From: an uncultured Pelagibacteraceae bacterium
Lineage (GTDB): Bacteria > Pseudomonadota > Alphaproteobacteria > Pelagibacterales > Pelagibacteraceae
DNA: 35,694 bases
Direction: 5' to 3'
Assembly: GCA_902525355.1 (NCBI GenBank)
Contig: CABZGO010000016.1
Span: 1-35,694, forward strand
Below, piece after piece: positions 1-10,200 of this stretch (the first letter of the stretch is position 1; each line of letters starts with the position of its first letter). The notes below the pieces were generated by a model that searched no databases, was not told where the DNA came from, and saw only the letters and a list, made by a program, of their open reading frames with translations. Position numbers and translations under genes: made by a program.

Positions 1-1086
1 CCTGAATTTCGCATCAGTATCAATATTTAATAGTTTTGAAGTTTTTCTAATAGATCTAGGAGTAAAATATGCAGACTCTAATAAAATATTTTTTGTATTA
101 ATTTCAGTACCAGAACGTATCCCTCCAATAATTCCTCCTAATCCTAAAATACCAGATTTATCAGAGATGACACACATATCTTCATCTAATTTATACTTCT
201 TGTTATCAAGGGCTTCAAAAGTTTCACCCTTTTTTGAGTTTCTTACTATTATTTCTTTATCAATTTTATCTGCATCGTAAGCATGAAGAGGTCTATTAAG
301 ATCTAACATCACATAGTTTGTAATATCAACAATAGCTGAGATTGGTTTTTGGCCTAGTGACTCAATTTTCTCTTTTAGCCATTTTGGACTTTCTTTATTT
401 GTAACCCCTGTAATTAAGCAACTACCAAAAGTATTACAACCTTGATTTTTTTCATTTGTGATAGAAACTTTGATTTTTTGAGATCCATTTTTTTTTAAGT
501 TTTTGTTGAGAATATTTTTTAATTTACCAAATCCAGTTGCTGCAAGATCTCTAGCTACCCCTCTTACTCCTAAACAATCGGGGCGATTGGGAGTTATTGA
601 TAAATCAACAACTTTCTCGCTATTAATTTTAAAAAAATTTGTGCCAATTCTATTAGAGTACTCGCTTGATTTTAGTTCTGTTATTCCTTGACTTTCATCT
701 GATATGTTCAATTCAGACTCAGAACATAGCATTCCATAAGAAGTGACTCCTCTTATCTTGCTAATTGTAAGTTTCATATTATTTTTTGGAATTATTGATC
801 CTGGGCCTGCATAAACAGTAAAAAGATCTTTTTTGGCGTTTGGTGCTCCACATACTACTTTAACAGTATTATCGTTACCAATATCAACATCACATACTTT
901 AAGTCTATCTGCATTTGGGTGTTTTTCAGCATTAACTATTTTTGCTACTTTAAAATTGTCTAAATCAGAATTTAAGTTCTCAAAACTTTCAACTTCAAGG
1001 CCAATGTCTGTTAATTTTTCAATTAATTCTCTATCTCTTTTTTTTGTATCTAGATGCTGTTTCAACCAACCAATTGTAAATTTCAT
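1..1086 (-). CDS. pheT: Phenylalanine--tRNA ligase beta subunit (3' part cut by window edge)
   Basis: Beta subunit of the alpha2-beta2 phenylalanyl-tRNA synthetase, which charges tRNA-Phe in the cytoplasm and carries the tRNA-binding and editing domains. 362 codons are visible, roughly the N-terminal half of a protein that is usually near 800 residues. The N-terminus [12 protein letters not shown] and the tRNA-binding-domain stretch [11 protein letters not shown] are readable. So are the family motifs [11 protein letters not shown] (about residue 110-120) and [19 protein letters not shown] (about residue 160-180). The start codon overlaps the pheS stop as ATGA, so translation is probably coupled to pheS. 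It is the last visible gene of the long minus-strand run. The reading frame is open to the edge with no sign of damage. Confidence 0.96.
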   Translation of the reverse strand, partial: MKFTIGWLKQHLDTKKRDRELIEKLTDIGLEVESFENLNSDLDNFKVAKIVNAEKHPNADRLKVCDVDIGNDNTVKVVCGAPNAKKDLFTVYAGPGSIIPKNNMKLTISKIRGVTSYGMLCSESELNISDESQGITELKSSEYSNRIGTNFFKINSEKVVDLSITPNRPDCLGVRGVARDLAATGFGKLKNILNKNLKKNGSQKIKVSITNEKNQGCNTFGSCLITGVTNKESPKWLKEKIESLGQKPISAIVDITNYVMLDLNRPLHAYDADKIDKEIIVRNSKKGETFEALDNKKYKLDEDMCVISDKSGILGLGGIIGGIRSGTEINTKNILLESAYFTPRSIRKTSKLLNIDTDAKFR

Positions 1087-2150
1087 CTGCTAAGGCCTCT
1101 ATAGTTTGATGGTACATCTAATGGGTCAAAACCAAAATGGTTAAGCCATCTATAATCTGTCTCAAAAAAAGCTCTTAAATCATTTATTCCATACTTGAGC
1201 ATTCCAAGTCTGTCTATACCTATACCAAAAGCATATCCTTGATATTTTTCAGGATTTACTTTTACATTTTTTAGTACATTAGGATGTACCATGCCACAAC
1301 CTAAAATCTCTAGCCACATATCTCCCTCACCAATAATTATTTTTCCATCTTTAATTTCATAACTAATATCTACCTCTGCAGATGGCTCAGTAAATGGAAA
1401 ATGACTTGGTCTAAATCTCATTTTAATTTTGTCTACTTCAAAAAATGATTTTATAAAATAATTTAAGCATCCTTTTAAATGTCCCATATTTATATCTTTA
1501 TCAATGTGAAGTCCTTCAACTTGATGGAACATAGGAGAATGAGTTTGATCACTATCCGATCTATATGTTCTTCCTGGAGCTATAATTTTAAACGGAGGTT
1601 TTCCATTTAACATTGTTCTAACTTGTACTGGAGAAGTATGAGTTCTAAGCAATAATTCTTTATTATTACTTAAGTAAAAAGTATCATGCATATCTCTCGC
1701 TGGGTGATTATCAGGTGTATTTAATGCAGTAAAATTATAATGCTCATTTTCAATATCTGGGCCTTCTTCAACACTGAAACCTATTTCAGAAAATATTGAG
1801 GATATCTCATCTATTACCTGTGAAACAGGGTGAATTTTTCCTTGATTTATTTCTCTTTCAGGTAAAGTTACATCTACTTTTTCATTTTCAAGTTTAGAGT
1901 TAATTTCATTTGTTTCAATTTCTTGTAGTTTATTATTTATTTTTTCTTGTAATTCTTCTTTAATTAAATTTAGTTCTGATGCAAACTTTTTTCTTTCATT
2001 ATCTGTTAACGATCCTAATAATTTAAAGGAGTTAGAAATTTTTCCATTCTTGCCAAATAACTCTGTTTTAATCTGATTTACATTTTCAACATTTAAATCG
2101 CTATTTAATTTACCTAAATATTCGTTTTTAATTTTTTTAATATCAAGCAT
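1083..2150 (-). CDS. pheS: Phenylalanine--tRNA ligase alpha subunit
   Basis: Catalytic alpha subunit of phenylalanyl-tRNA synthetase (class II). An N-terminal coiled-coil region (first ~85 residues) is followed by the class II core. Visible motifs are [49 protein letters not shown] (motif 2 region), [12 protein letters not shown] and [10 protein letters not shown], then motif 3 [15 protein letters not shown] short C-terminal tail after the usual end point resembles other alphaproteobacterial PheS proteins. I chose the ATG at 2150 ([13 protein letters not shown]). An in-frame GTG at 2171 would add seven residues, but no good ribosome site precedes it. It lies 43 bp downstream of rplT and overlaps pheT by 4 bp. 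Confidence 0.96.
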   Translation of the reverse strand: MLDIKKIKNEYLGKLNSDLNVENVNQIKTELFGKNGKISNSFKLLGSLTDNERKKFASELNLIKEELQEKINNKLQEIETNEINSKLENEKVDVTLPEREINQGKIHPVSQVIDEISSIFSEIGFSVEEGPDIENEHYNFTALNTPDNHPARDMHDTFYLSNNKELLLRTHTSPVQVRTMLNGKPPFKIIAPGRTYRSDSDQTHSPMFHQVEGLHIDKDINMGHLKGCLNYFIKSFFEVDKIKMRFRPSHFPFTEPSAEVDISYEIKDGKIIIGEGDMWLEILGCGMVHPNVLKNVKVNPEKYQGYAFGIGIDRLGMLKYGINDLRAFFETDYRWLNHFGFDPLDVPSNYRGLSR

Positions 2151-2193
2151 ATTCTTAGAATATTTGTTCACTCTAGAAAAACAACAATGAAAA

Positions 2194-2550
2194 TTAATTT
2201 AATGCTGCTTGAGCTTTTTTAACTATAGTTTTAAATGCTTCTGGATTGTCGTAAGCAATTTCAGCTAGAATTTTTCTATCAATTTTAATGCCTGTTTTAT
2301 TTAACCCATTTATAAATTTTGAATAAGTTAATCCCTCAGATCGAACTCCAGCATTTATTCTCTGTATCCATAGTGATTTAAAATCTCTTTTTTTATTTCT
2401 TCTATCTCTATAAGCGTATTGCATGGCTTTTTCCATTGCTTGACGAGCTACTCTTATTGTATTTTTCCTTCGGCCCCACTGACCTTTAACAGCTTTCAAT
2501 ACTTTTTTGTGTTTTGCTCTACTTGTTACACCTCTTTTAACTCTAGCCAT
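2194..2550 (-). CDS. rplT: 50S ribosomal protein L20
   Basis: Primary 23S rRNA-binding protein of the large subunit, needed early in 50S assembly. It has 118 residues, the normal length. The basic N-terminal arm [19 protein letters not shown] and the core [21 protein letters not shown] are diagnostic. It follows rpmI after 1 bp, giving the conserved infC-rpmI-rplT order. In enterobacteria and Bacillus this operon is autoregulated (by L20 or through an infC leader). I do not see a recognisable leader structure for that in the 53 bp between infC and rpmI. Confidence 0.98.
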   Translation of the reverse strand: MARVKRGVTSRAKHKKVLKAVKGQWGRRKNTIRVARQAMEKAMQYAYRDRRNKKRDFKSLWIQRINAGVRSEGLTYSKFINGLNKTGIKIDRKILAEIAYDNPEAFKTIVKKAQAALN

Positions 2551-2551
2551 A

Positions 2552-2758
2552 TTACCCTCTTAAGTTATATGGCATATAAGATTTAACAATCTTACCATCT
2601 TGTCTTGACATTACTGTAGTGCCTCTTTGCTTTCTAATCTGTGAATTTGTTCGTTTAATCATACCATGTCTTTTTCCAGCCTGAGCAGTAATAACTTTTC
2701 CTCTTGCTGAAATTTTGAACCTTTTTTTGGCTGAACTTTTTGTTTTTAATTTAGGCAT
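2552..2758 (-). CDS. rpmI: 50S ribosomal protein L35
   Basis: Small basic large-subunit ribosomal protein. It has 68 residues, slightly above the usual 64-66. The family start [15 protein letters not shown] and the central [11 protein letters not shown] stretch are readable. It lies between infC (53 bp upstream) and rplT (1 bp downstream). The start is ATG, and the upstream bases (ACCCTCAAAATT) hold no Shine-Dalgarno-like purine block. Confidence 0.97.
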   Translation of the reverse strand: MPKLKTKSSAKKRFKISARGKVITAQAGKRHGMIKRTNSQIRKQRGTTVMSRQDGKIVKSYMPYNLRG

Positions 2759-2811
2759 AATTTTGAGGGTTTATACAAATATTAATATTAATTTACAACC
2801 AGAAATAAGGC

Positions 2812-3357
2812 TTATAAAGGCTGGATAACCATTATCATTTGCTTACCATCAAACTTTGGTTGTAGTTCGACACGGCCTACTGACTCCATATCTAGTTTGA
2901 TCTTATCCATTAACTCATTACCCAAACTAGAATGTTGTAGTTCTCTTCCTTTAAATCTAATTGTAAATTTTACCTTATCCCCTTTTGCAATAAATTTTTG
3001 TGCATTTTTAATTTTAAAGGTGTAATCATGTACCTCGGTAACAGGTCTTAATTTAATTTCTTTTAATTCTATCTTCTTTTGTTTTTTCTTAGCTTTATTA
3101 GCTTTTTTTTGTGCATCATATTTATATTTTCCCATATCCATAATTTTACATACAGGAGGTTTTGCATTTGGGGCTATCTCGATTAAATCTAAACCCTCTT
3201 CTTTCGCTCTATCAATCGCATCTTGTAAATTAAGTATACCTAAGTTATCGCCATCGCTTGCAATAACCTGAACATCTTGCGAAGTTATTCTTTGATTTGT
3301 TCTAGGGCCCCTAGCTTTTGTTCTTCTTTGAAAATAGTTTTGTTTAAAATCTGCCAC
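2812..3357 (-). CDS. infC: Translation initiation factor IF-3
   Basis: IF-3 binds the 30S subunit, keeps it apart from 50S and checks start-codon pairing. The protein has 181 residues with the normal two-domain layout. The N-domain includes RTNQRITSQDVQVI and LDLIEIAPNAKPPVCKIMDMGKYKY. A Lys-rich linker follows (KKANKAKKKQKKIELKEIKLRP), then the C-domain with KFTIRFKGRELQHSSLG. The start is GTG and lies directly against the thrS stop (TAA-GTG, no gap). No ATG lies upstream in frame without running into thrS, and the next Met is at residue 73, inside the fold. Non-AUG starts are common for infC (AUU in E. coli), where they allow IF-3 to control its own synthesis. Confidence 0.97.
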   Translation of the reverse strand: MADFKQNYFQRRTKARGPRTNQRITSQDVQVIASDGDNLGILNLQDAIDRAKEEGLDLIEIAPNAKPPVCKIMDMGKYKYDAQKKANKAKKKQKKIELKEIKLRPVTEVHDYTFKIKNAQKFIAKGDKVKFTIRFKGRELQHSSLGNELMDKIKLDMESVGRVELQPKFDGKQMIMVIQPL

Positions 3358-5277
3358 TTAGATTGAAGGTGCTTTATTAAGAGCAGAGTATTTTTTTAAG
3401 AATTCTTTTAAATCCATAACTTCTTGTTTTTTAGAATCCAATCTTCTAATAGTTACTGTGTTGCTGTCAACTTCTTTTTTTCCACATATTAGAAGCATTG
3501 GTACTTTAGTTAATGAATGTTCTCTAATTTTATAATTTAAATTGTGGTTTTTTAAATCTACTTCAGAAGAAAGTCCTACTTTTTTTAATTGGCTGTTTAC
3601 TTGTTTTGCATAATCATCAAAATCACTTGAGATGGGAATAACTATTGTTTGAGTAGGACAAAGCCAAAAAGGTAATTTTCCAGAGTAATTTTCAATTAAA
3701 ATTCCAATAAACCTCTCTAAAGATCCAAATAAAGCTCTGTGAAGCATAACAGGTACTTTTTTGTTTCCATCACTATCAACAAATGAAGCACCTAGTCTGC
3801 CTGGTAAATTTAAATCTACTTGAAGAGTTCCACATTGCCAATCTCTACCAATAGCATCTCTCAAAACGAATTCTATTTTTGGACCGTAAAAAGCCCCTTC
3901 ACCTTTATTAATAGAGTATTCTAACTTTGTTGCTTTTATAGCCTCCAATAATGCTGCTTCAGATTTATCCCATACTTTATCATCGCCAACTCTCAAGTCT
4001 GGTCGATCAGAATATTTCAAAATTACATCTTCAAATCCTAAATCTTTATAAATTTCTAAAATTAGGTTTGTTACACTTAAACATTCCTGAGTGATTTGTT
4101 CTTCCGTACAAAAAATATGTGCATCGTCTTGAGTGAAAGCTCTAACTCTCAATAATCCGTGAAGCGCTCCAGATGGTTCGTATCTATGAACTTTTCCAAA
4201 TTCTGACATTTTAAGTGGTAAATCCCTATAACTTTTTAAACCTTGATTAAAAACCTGAACACAGCCAGGACAATTCATCGGTTTTATAGCAAAAACTTTT
4301 TCATCAGGTGTAGTTGATGTGTACATGTTTGCACCGAATTTTTCCCAGTGTCCGGATTTTTCCCAAAGCGAGCGATCTAATATTTCTGGGGTATTAATTT
4401 CCTGATATCCTGCAATTTCTTGCTTCATCCTCATATAAGAAATAAGTTTCTGAAATAAGTTCCATCCCTTTTGGTGCCAAAATACAGAGCCAGGACTTTC
4501 TTCTCTGAAATGAAATAAATCCATTTCTTTGCCTATTTTTCTATGATCTCTTTTTTCTGCTTCTTCTATTCTTTGAAGATACAAATCCAGATCCTTTTGA
4601 TTCGCCCAGCTCGTACCATAAATTCTTTGCAACATTTCGTTATCAGAGTCCCCTCGCCAATAAGCTCCTGATACTTTTGTTAATTTAAATGCCTTGCCAA
4701 TTTTACTAGAGGATTCTAAGTGGGGCCCTCTACACAAATCGTGCCATGTATCACCATGATGATAAATAGTAAGCATCTCATTTTTTGGAATACTCTCAAT
4801 TATTTCAGCTTTATATTTTTCTCCAATTTCTTTAAAATGAGCTATTGCCTTATCCCTTTCCCATACTTCTCTTCTAGTTTTTACATCCTTATCAATTATT
4901 TCTGACATTTTATTTTCAATTTTATTAAGATCATCACTAGTAAAAGGTTCCTTTCTAGCAAAATCATAATAAAAGCCATTTTCTATAACTGGGCCAATTG
5001 TTACCTGTGTTCCTGGAAATAATTCTTGAACAGCCATTGCCATAATATGTGCTGTATCATGTCTAATAACTTCCAAACCCTCAGGATCTTTTGCGGTAAA
5101 AATTTTAATTGAACTATCCTTGTCTATAATTGAATATAAATCTTTTAGTTCACCATTTACACTCATCACTAAGGCTTGTTTAGCTAGAGATTTACTTATT
5201 TTTTCTGCAACCTCTGAACCTGTTATACTTTTATCAAAGTTCAATTTTTTACCGTCAGGTAGTGTAATATTTGGCAT
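3358..5277 (-). CDS. thrS: Threonine--tRNA ligase
   Basis: Class II synthetase that charges tRNA-Thr. Its 639 residues match the full bacterial form. Domains in order are the TGS domain (about 1-60), the N2 editing domain with the HxxxH pair H73/H77 (RHDTAH) that clears Ser-tRNA-Thr, the catalytic core with the zinc-ligand motif MNCPGC, the motif 2 region RYEPSGALHGLLRVRAFTQDD and motif 3 MLHRALFGSLERFIGILIE, and finally the C-terminal anticodon-binding domain. The start codon overlaps the stop of the upstream glycosyltransferase by one base (TAATG). infC follows with no spacer. Confidence 0.98.
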   Translation of the reverse strand: MPNITLPDGKKLNFDKSITGSEVAEKISKSLAKQALVMSVNGELKDLYSIIDKDSSIKIFTAKDPEGLEVIRHDTAHIMAMAVQELFPGTQVTIGPVIENGFYYDFARKEPFTSDDLNKIENKMSEIIDKDVKTRREVWERDKAIAHFKEIGEKYKAEIIESIPKNEMLTIYHHGDTWHDLCRGPHLESSSKIGKAFKLTKVSGAYWRGDSDNEMLQRIYGTSWANQKDLDLYLQRIEEAEKRDHRKIGKEMDLFHFREESPGSVFWHQKGWNLFQKLISYMRMKQEIAGYQEINTPEILDRSLWEKSGHWEKFGANMYTSTTPDEKVFAIKPMNCPGCVQVFNQGLKSYRDLPLKMSEFGKVHRYEPSGALHGLLRVRAFTQDDAHIFCTEEQITQECLSVTNLILEIYKDLGFEDVILKYSDRPDLRVGDDKVWDKSEAALLEAIKATKLEYSINKGEGAFYGPKIEFVLRDAIGRDWQCGTLQVDLNLPGRLGASFVDSDGNKKVPVMLHRALFGSLERFIGILIENYSGKLPFWLCPTQTIVIPISSDFDDYAKQVNSQLKKVGLSSEVDLKNHNLNYKIREHSLTKVPMLLICGKKEVDSNTVTIRRLDSKKQEVMDLKEFLKKYSALNKAPSI

Positions 5278-6431
5278 TAATTAAATAGTTTTTTGTACTC
5301 TGAATAAGTAGAAAAACACATTTTTTCAACATTAAATTTCTTTAAAGCATTTTCTCTTCCAAAATTACCCATTTTTGAAAGTTCATTAAGATCTAAGTTC
5401 ATTACTTTTATAATTTTTTTCGCTAAATCATCAGGATCACCCGCTTCAAATAATATTCCAGATTTTCCATCAATAATTGTCTCATTAGATCCACCAATAT
5501 TGCTAGCAAGAATTAATTTTTGCATAGATTGAGCTTCTACCGCAACTCTCCCAAAAGCTTCAGGTTCAATTGATGTGGAGACAACTATGTCAGAAATTTT
5601 GTAAGCTAATGGCATGTTTTTACAATGGTCTATAAATCTAATTTGTTTGGTAAGTCTATATTGTTCAACAAGTCTGATTAATTTTTTTTTATAAAGATCT
5701 CTACCTTGGTCATTACCTAAAATTACTGCAATGAAAGAGTCATTGCCTAATTGAATATTTACTTTATTTAATGCTTCTAGAAACATCTCTTGACCTTTCC
5801 AAGCTGTAAGTCTTCCAGGTAATAAAATTATTTTTTTTCCAACTATCAAATCCCAAGATTTAAATAAATTATCCTCATCAGCTTCTAGAGTTGTTGAGGG
5901 ATCAAAGTAATCTGTATTTATACCTCTAAATATAGATAATAATTTTTTTTTATCTGTTAGATACTCCACATAATTTTGTTTAATGTGTGTAAATATAAAG
6001 TTAGATCCAGCGATAATTAAATCAGATCTAACCATTACAGAATTGTAAAATTTTTTTAATTTACTTTTAAAGTTATAAGTTCCATGAAAAGTTGTAACAA
6101 ACTTTCTTTTGGTAATTTTTGTCGCGAACAAACATGACCATGCAGGCGCTCTACTTCTAGCATGAACAATATTTATTCCATTTATTATGATAATTGCGGA
6201 AATAATTATTGAATTTATAAATATCATTAAAGGATTTTTTAAGTGGACAGGAAGTCTTATAACTTTAACTTTTTTTTTATCTATATACTTTAGAAGTTCG
6301 CCGCCACTTGTAATTAAATATGAACCAACATTATTTTCTGGTAAGTAATGTGCAATATCATAACAACCTGTTTCTGCACCACCATAACCTAATTTAGGAA
6401 TTACCTGTAATACTTTTAATTTAGGCTGCAT
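5277..6431 (-). CDS. GT4-family glycosyltransferase
   Basis: Predicted retaining glycosyltransferase of the GT-B fold, family GT4, probably acting on lipopolysaccharide or another envelope glycan at the inner face of the membrane. The 384 residues start with the GT4 hallmark VIPKLGYGGAETG. The C-terminal Rossmann half carries LLPGRLTAWKGQEMFLEAL and the donor-binding E-x7-E motif in EPEAFGRVAVEAQ, followed by GGSNETI. The acceptor and sugar cannot be told from sequence. It is the first gene of the thrS-infC-rpmI-rplT-pheST run and overlaps thrS by one base, so the synthetase may depend on its translation. It faces the alpha/beta hydrolase across only 42 bp. Confidence 0.88.
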   Translation of the reverse strand: MQPKLKVLQVIPKLGYGGAETGCYDIAHYLPENNVGSYLITSGGELLKYIDKKKVKVIRLPVHLKNPLMIFINSIIISAIIIINGINIVHARSRAPAWSCLFATKITKRKFVTTFHGTYNFKSKLKKFYNSVMVRSDLIIAGSNFIFTHIKQNYVEYLTDKKKLLSIFRGINTDYFDPSTTLEADEDNLFKSWDLIVGKKIILLPGRLTAWKGQEMFLEALNKVNIQLGNDSFIAVILGNDQGRDLYKKKLIRLVEQYRLTKQIRFIDHCKNMPLAYKISDIVVSTSIEPEAFGRVAVEAQSMQKLILASNIGGSNETIIDGKSGILFEAGDPDDLAKKIIKVMNLDLNELSKMGNFGRENALKKFNVEKMCFSTYSEYKKLFN

Positions 6432-6473
6432 GTGATAATAATAATATAAACCTAGTCAACATGAATACTTTAT

Positions 6474-7235
6474 ATGAAAAAAAATAAATTTCTAAGAATT
6501 TCTAAATATAAAAAACTAAGATATATCACAAATAATTTTAAGAAAAATCTCTACATAGTTTTTTTACCAGGTTTTGCATCAGACATAGATGGTGATAAAC
6601 CGAAGAAATTTTTAAAATTCAGCATTAAAAAAAAATTAGGGTTTTTGGCTTTAGAATATTTTGGCCATGGAAGGTCTTCAGGAGAATTTACTAAGGGTAA
6701 TATTACAAAATGGTCAAAAGACGCAAAAATTGTGATTCGTAGAATTATAAAAAAAAATGATTTTATTCTCATTGGCTCTAGTATGGGTGGATGGATTTCG
6801 ATGATAATGCATAAATATTTTGGTTCTCAAATTAGAGGCTTCTTAGGTATTGGATCTGCGCCTGAGTTTCTTACAAGAATTATGTGGAGAAAATTTCCAA
6901 AAAAAACCAAGGATGAAATAATCAAAAAAGGAATATCTAAAATTAAGAATGGTGATTATGAATATTTAATAACCAAACAGCTTATTCTAGATGGAAAAAA
7001 ATCTACCAATAAAGTGCTTAATAAAAAATTAAATAACATTATACCTGTCACAATGGTTCATGGACAAAAAGATGAGGTGGTTCCTGTTAAATACTCAAGA
7101 ATGGTATTAAAAACTTTTACTAAAGCGGATAAAAAACTTTTAATAATTAAGGATGGAGATCATAGTCTATCCTCAAGCAAGAATTTAAATATAATTTGTA
7201 AAGAATTAGAAAAGATAATAAAAAAAATTAACTAG
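6474..7235 (+). CDS. Alpha/beta hydrolase (ABHD10-like esterase/thioesterase)
   Basis: A 253-residue single-domain serine hydrolase. The nucleophile elbow is GSSMGG, the acid is probably the Asp in HGQKDEVVP, and the catalytic His is in DGDHSLS. An oxyanion-side motif LPGFASDIDGDKP and the GHGRSSGEF segment fit the bacterial relatives of mitochondrial ABHD10, which act as thioesterases or esterases. The physiological substrate cannot be read from the sequence. It is transcribed away from the glycosyltransferase, and its last 8 bp overlap the end of gltB on the other strand. There is no signal peptide, so it is cytoplasmic. Confidence 0.85.
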   Translation: MKKNKFLRISKYKKLRYITNNFKKNLYIVFLPGFASDIDGDKPKKFLKFSIKKKLGFLALEYFGHGRSSGEFTKGNITKWSKDAKIVIRRIIKKNDFILIGSSMGGWISMIMHKYFGSQIRGFLGIGSAPEFLTRIMWRKFPKKTKDEIIKKGISKIKNGDYEYLITKQLILDGKKSTNKVLNKKLNNIIPVTMVHGQKDEVVPVKYSRMVLKTFTKADKKLLIIKDGDHSLSSSKNLNIICKELEKIIKKIN

Positions 7236-10200
7236 CTTTTCCAACTAAACTTTTATTTGTAATAGGATTATCTAATTTATTTAACATTTCTTTAGGACAA
7301 ACCTGAAGGAAATTATTTAATTCTTCATCAAAATTTTCGATAATTTTTGCTGACAAATTTGAATTAGTTTCTTGAGTATGTTTTAAAACTAAATCTTTTA
7401 GATAATTTTTCCAATATTCTGTCTCTGGCGTTTGCCAGACTATTGTTTCAGGATTAGCTTTTTTTGCAAACTGACTTTTTGGATCATATATAAATGCCAT
7501 ACCACCAGTCATACCAGCTCCAAAGTTATCACCTACCTCTCCCAATATTACTATTGACCCACCTGTCATATACTCACAACCATTTGAGTCACATCCTTCT
7601 ATAACTGCAATAGCACCTGAGTTTCTGACAGCGAATCTTTCACCCGCCTGTCCAGCCGCAAAGAGATATCCTGATGTTGCTCCATACAGTACTGTATTTC
7701 CTATTATTGTATTTTCGTTTGATATTAAATTACTCTCATCTTGGAGTTTAATTACTATAGATGCACCTGAAAGACCCTTTGCAACGTAATCATTGGCATC
7801 TCCTTTTAAAATCAATTTTAGTCCTTTAACACCAAAGGCACCAAAAGATTGACCAGCAGAACCTTTGAATTTAATAGCAAAAGTATTTTCCCCTAACTTA
7901 TTATTTCCAAACTTTTTATAAAGATTATAAGAAATTCTTGTTCCAACTGCTCTATCTGTATTTTCAATCGTATAAACATTGTCTAGTGGTAATTTTCTAT
8001 TAATAAAACTTTCTATCTCAGGCCAAATTTTTTGGTCTAAAGTACCTGGTACTTCATTTATTATAGGCGTTTCACAATATCTTTTATTTGTACCTGGATC
8101 AGCTTGAACAAATAAAGGATTTAAATCTAAATCATCTAAATTTGGTGATCCTTTACTAACTTGTCTTAGTAAATCTGTTCGCCCAATTACCTCGTTTAAA
8201 GTTTTAAATCCTAAACTTGATAAAATTTCTCTAACTTCTTGAGCTATGAAAGAGAATAGATTTACTATTTTTTCTGGGGTACCAGTAAATTTTTTTCTTA
8301 ATTCATCATCTTGTGTACAAACTCCAACTGGACATGTATTAGAATGACATTGTCTAACCATTATACAACCCATTGCAACTAACGCAGTTGTTGCTACGCC
8401 AAATTCTTCAGCTCCCATCATTGCTGCAATTACTACGTCTCTTCCAGTTTTAATCCCTCCGTCAGTTCTCAATGTAACAAGGTGTCTTAATTTATTTAAA
8501 GTTAATACTTGGTTTGCCTCTGTTAGTCCCATTTCCCATGGAATACCAACATATTTAACACTTGTTTGTGGAGTAGCACCTGTACCTCCATTATGACCTG
8601 AAATTAAGATTATATCTGCTTTTGCTTTCGCAACACCCGCAGCAATTGTTCCTATACCAGAAGAGGCAACAAGTTTAACACCAACTCTCGCCTTAGGATT
8701 AATTTGTTTTAAATCATAAATAAGCTGAGCTAAGTCTTCGATTGAATAAATATCGTGGTGCGGTGGTGGTGATATTAAAGTTACACCAGGAGTAGAGTGT
8801 CTTAATCTTGCAATTTCCTCAGTTACTTTAAATCCCGGTAATTGTCCTCCTTCACCAGGTTTTGCGCCTTGAGCAATTTTAATTTCAATCTCATTACAAT
8901 TATTTAAATAGTTTATAGTTACTCCAAATCTTGCTGAAGCAATTTGTTTTACCCTAGAGTTTGCACTATCTCCGTTATCTAATACTTTAAACCTTTCCTC
9001 ATCTTCTCCACCTTCTCCACTACATGAAGCTCCTTTAATTCTATTCATTCCCATAGCAAGTGTTTCGTGTGCCTCTTTTGACAAAGCGCCATGAGACATA
9101 CTTCCGCTACCAAATCTTTTCATAATCTCAGTTATTGGCTCAACTTGATCAATATCAATTGCTTGTTGATTTTTAAAATCTATTAAATCTCTTAAACTAA
9201 TTGGTTTTAAACCATAAATACCCTTAGTATATTTTTTGTAAGTTTCATATGAATTTGAGCCTACAGCTGCTTGTAAAAGATGAATTAATTTTCCTTGATA
9301 TTGATGTGTTTCACCATTTTTTCTATATCTATAAATTCCACCAATTGGTAAAATATTAGAGTGAACATCAAATGCATCTTTATGTATAGATCTTATTTTT
9401 TTTTCAATACCAGTTAAACCTATTCCAGAAATTTTAGATAATACTCCTGGAAAATAATCTTTTACAATTGTTCTGCTCAATCCAACAGTTTCAAAATTAC
9501 AGCCTCCTCTATATGAGCTTAAAACTGATATACCCATTTTAGACATTATTTTTAATAATCCAAGATTTACTGACTTAATGTATCTAGTTACACACTCATC
9601 AAAAGAGAAATTGCCAAAAAGTTTTTTTGAATATCTTTGATATAAACTATCAAATGCTAAGTAGGGATTAACCGTTGTAGCTCCAACACCTATTAATGTT
9701 GCAAATGAATGGGTATCTAAGGCGTCTCCTGTTTGTACATTAATTGAAGCATAGCCTCTCAAACCTAATTTTATTAAATGAGTATTTATTGAACCAATAC
9801 ATAAAAGCATTGGCATTGGTAATTTTGTTTCAGATATATTTTTATCAGATAAAATAAGTTGGGTTTTGCCCTCTCTAACTGCTTTTTCAGCATTTTTTTT
9901 TAATAATTCTATAGCTTCTTCTAAACTTTGCTCATTGTTGAATGTACAATCTAAAATTTTGTAGTTATCTCCAAAATAATTTACAAATTTTTCAAACTGA
10001 GTGTTTGATAAAATTGGACTATCTAAAACATAAATATTTTCCTCGGTAAGATTTGAAAAATCTAGTATATTTCCTAAATTTCCAAATCTAGTTTTCAAAC
10101 TCATCACTTTATTTTCTCGAAGAGAGTCGATTGGGGGATTGGTCACCTGACTAAAATTCTGTCTAAAATAATGATAAAGAGGCCTATATTTATCAGATAA

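Noticed and set aside
2151-2171. GTG start for pheS seven codons upstream
   Set aside because: The ATG at 2150 fits family N-termini, and the GTG lacks a ribosome site.
2759-2811. L20-type autoregulatory leader between infC and rpmI
   Set aside because: The 53-bp AT-rich gap shows no stable stem or rRNA-like mimic that I can identify.
6461-6487. 8-codon frame (MNTLYEKK) overlapping the alpha/beta hydrolase start
   Set aside because: Too short, with no ribosome site and no regulatory codon pattern.
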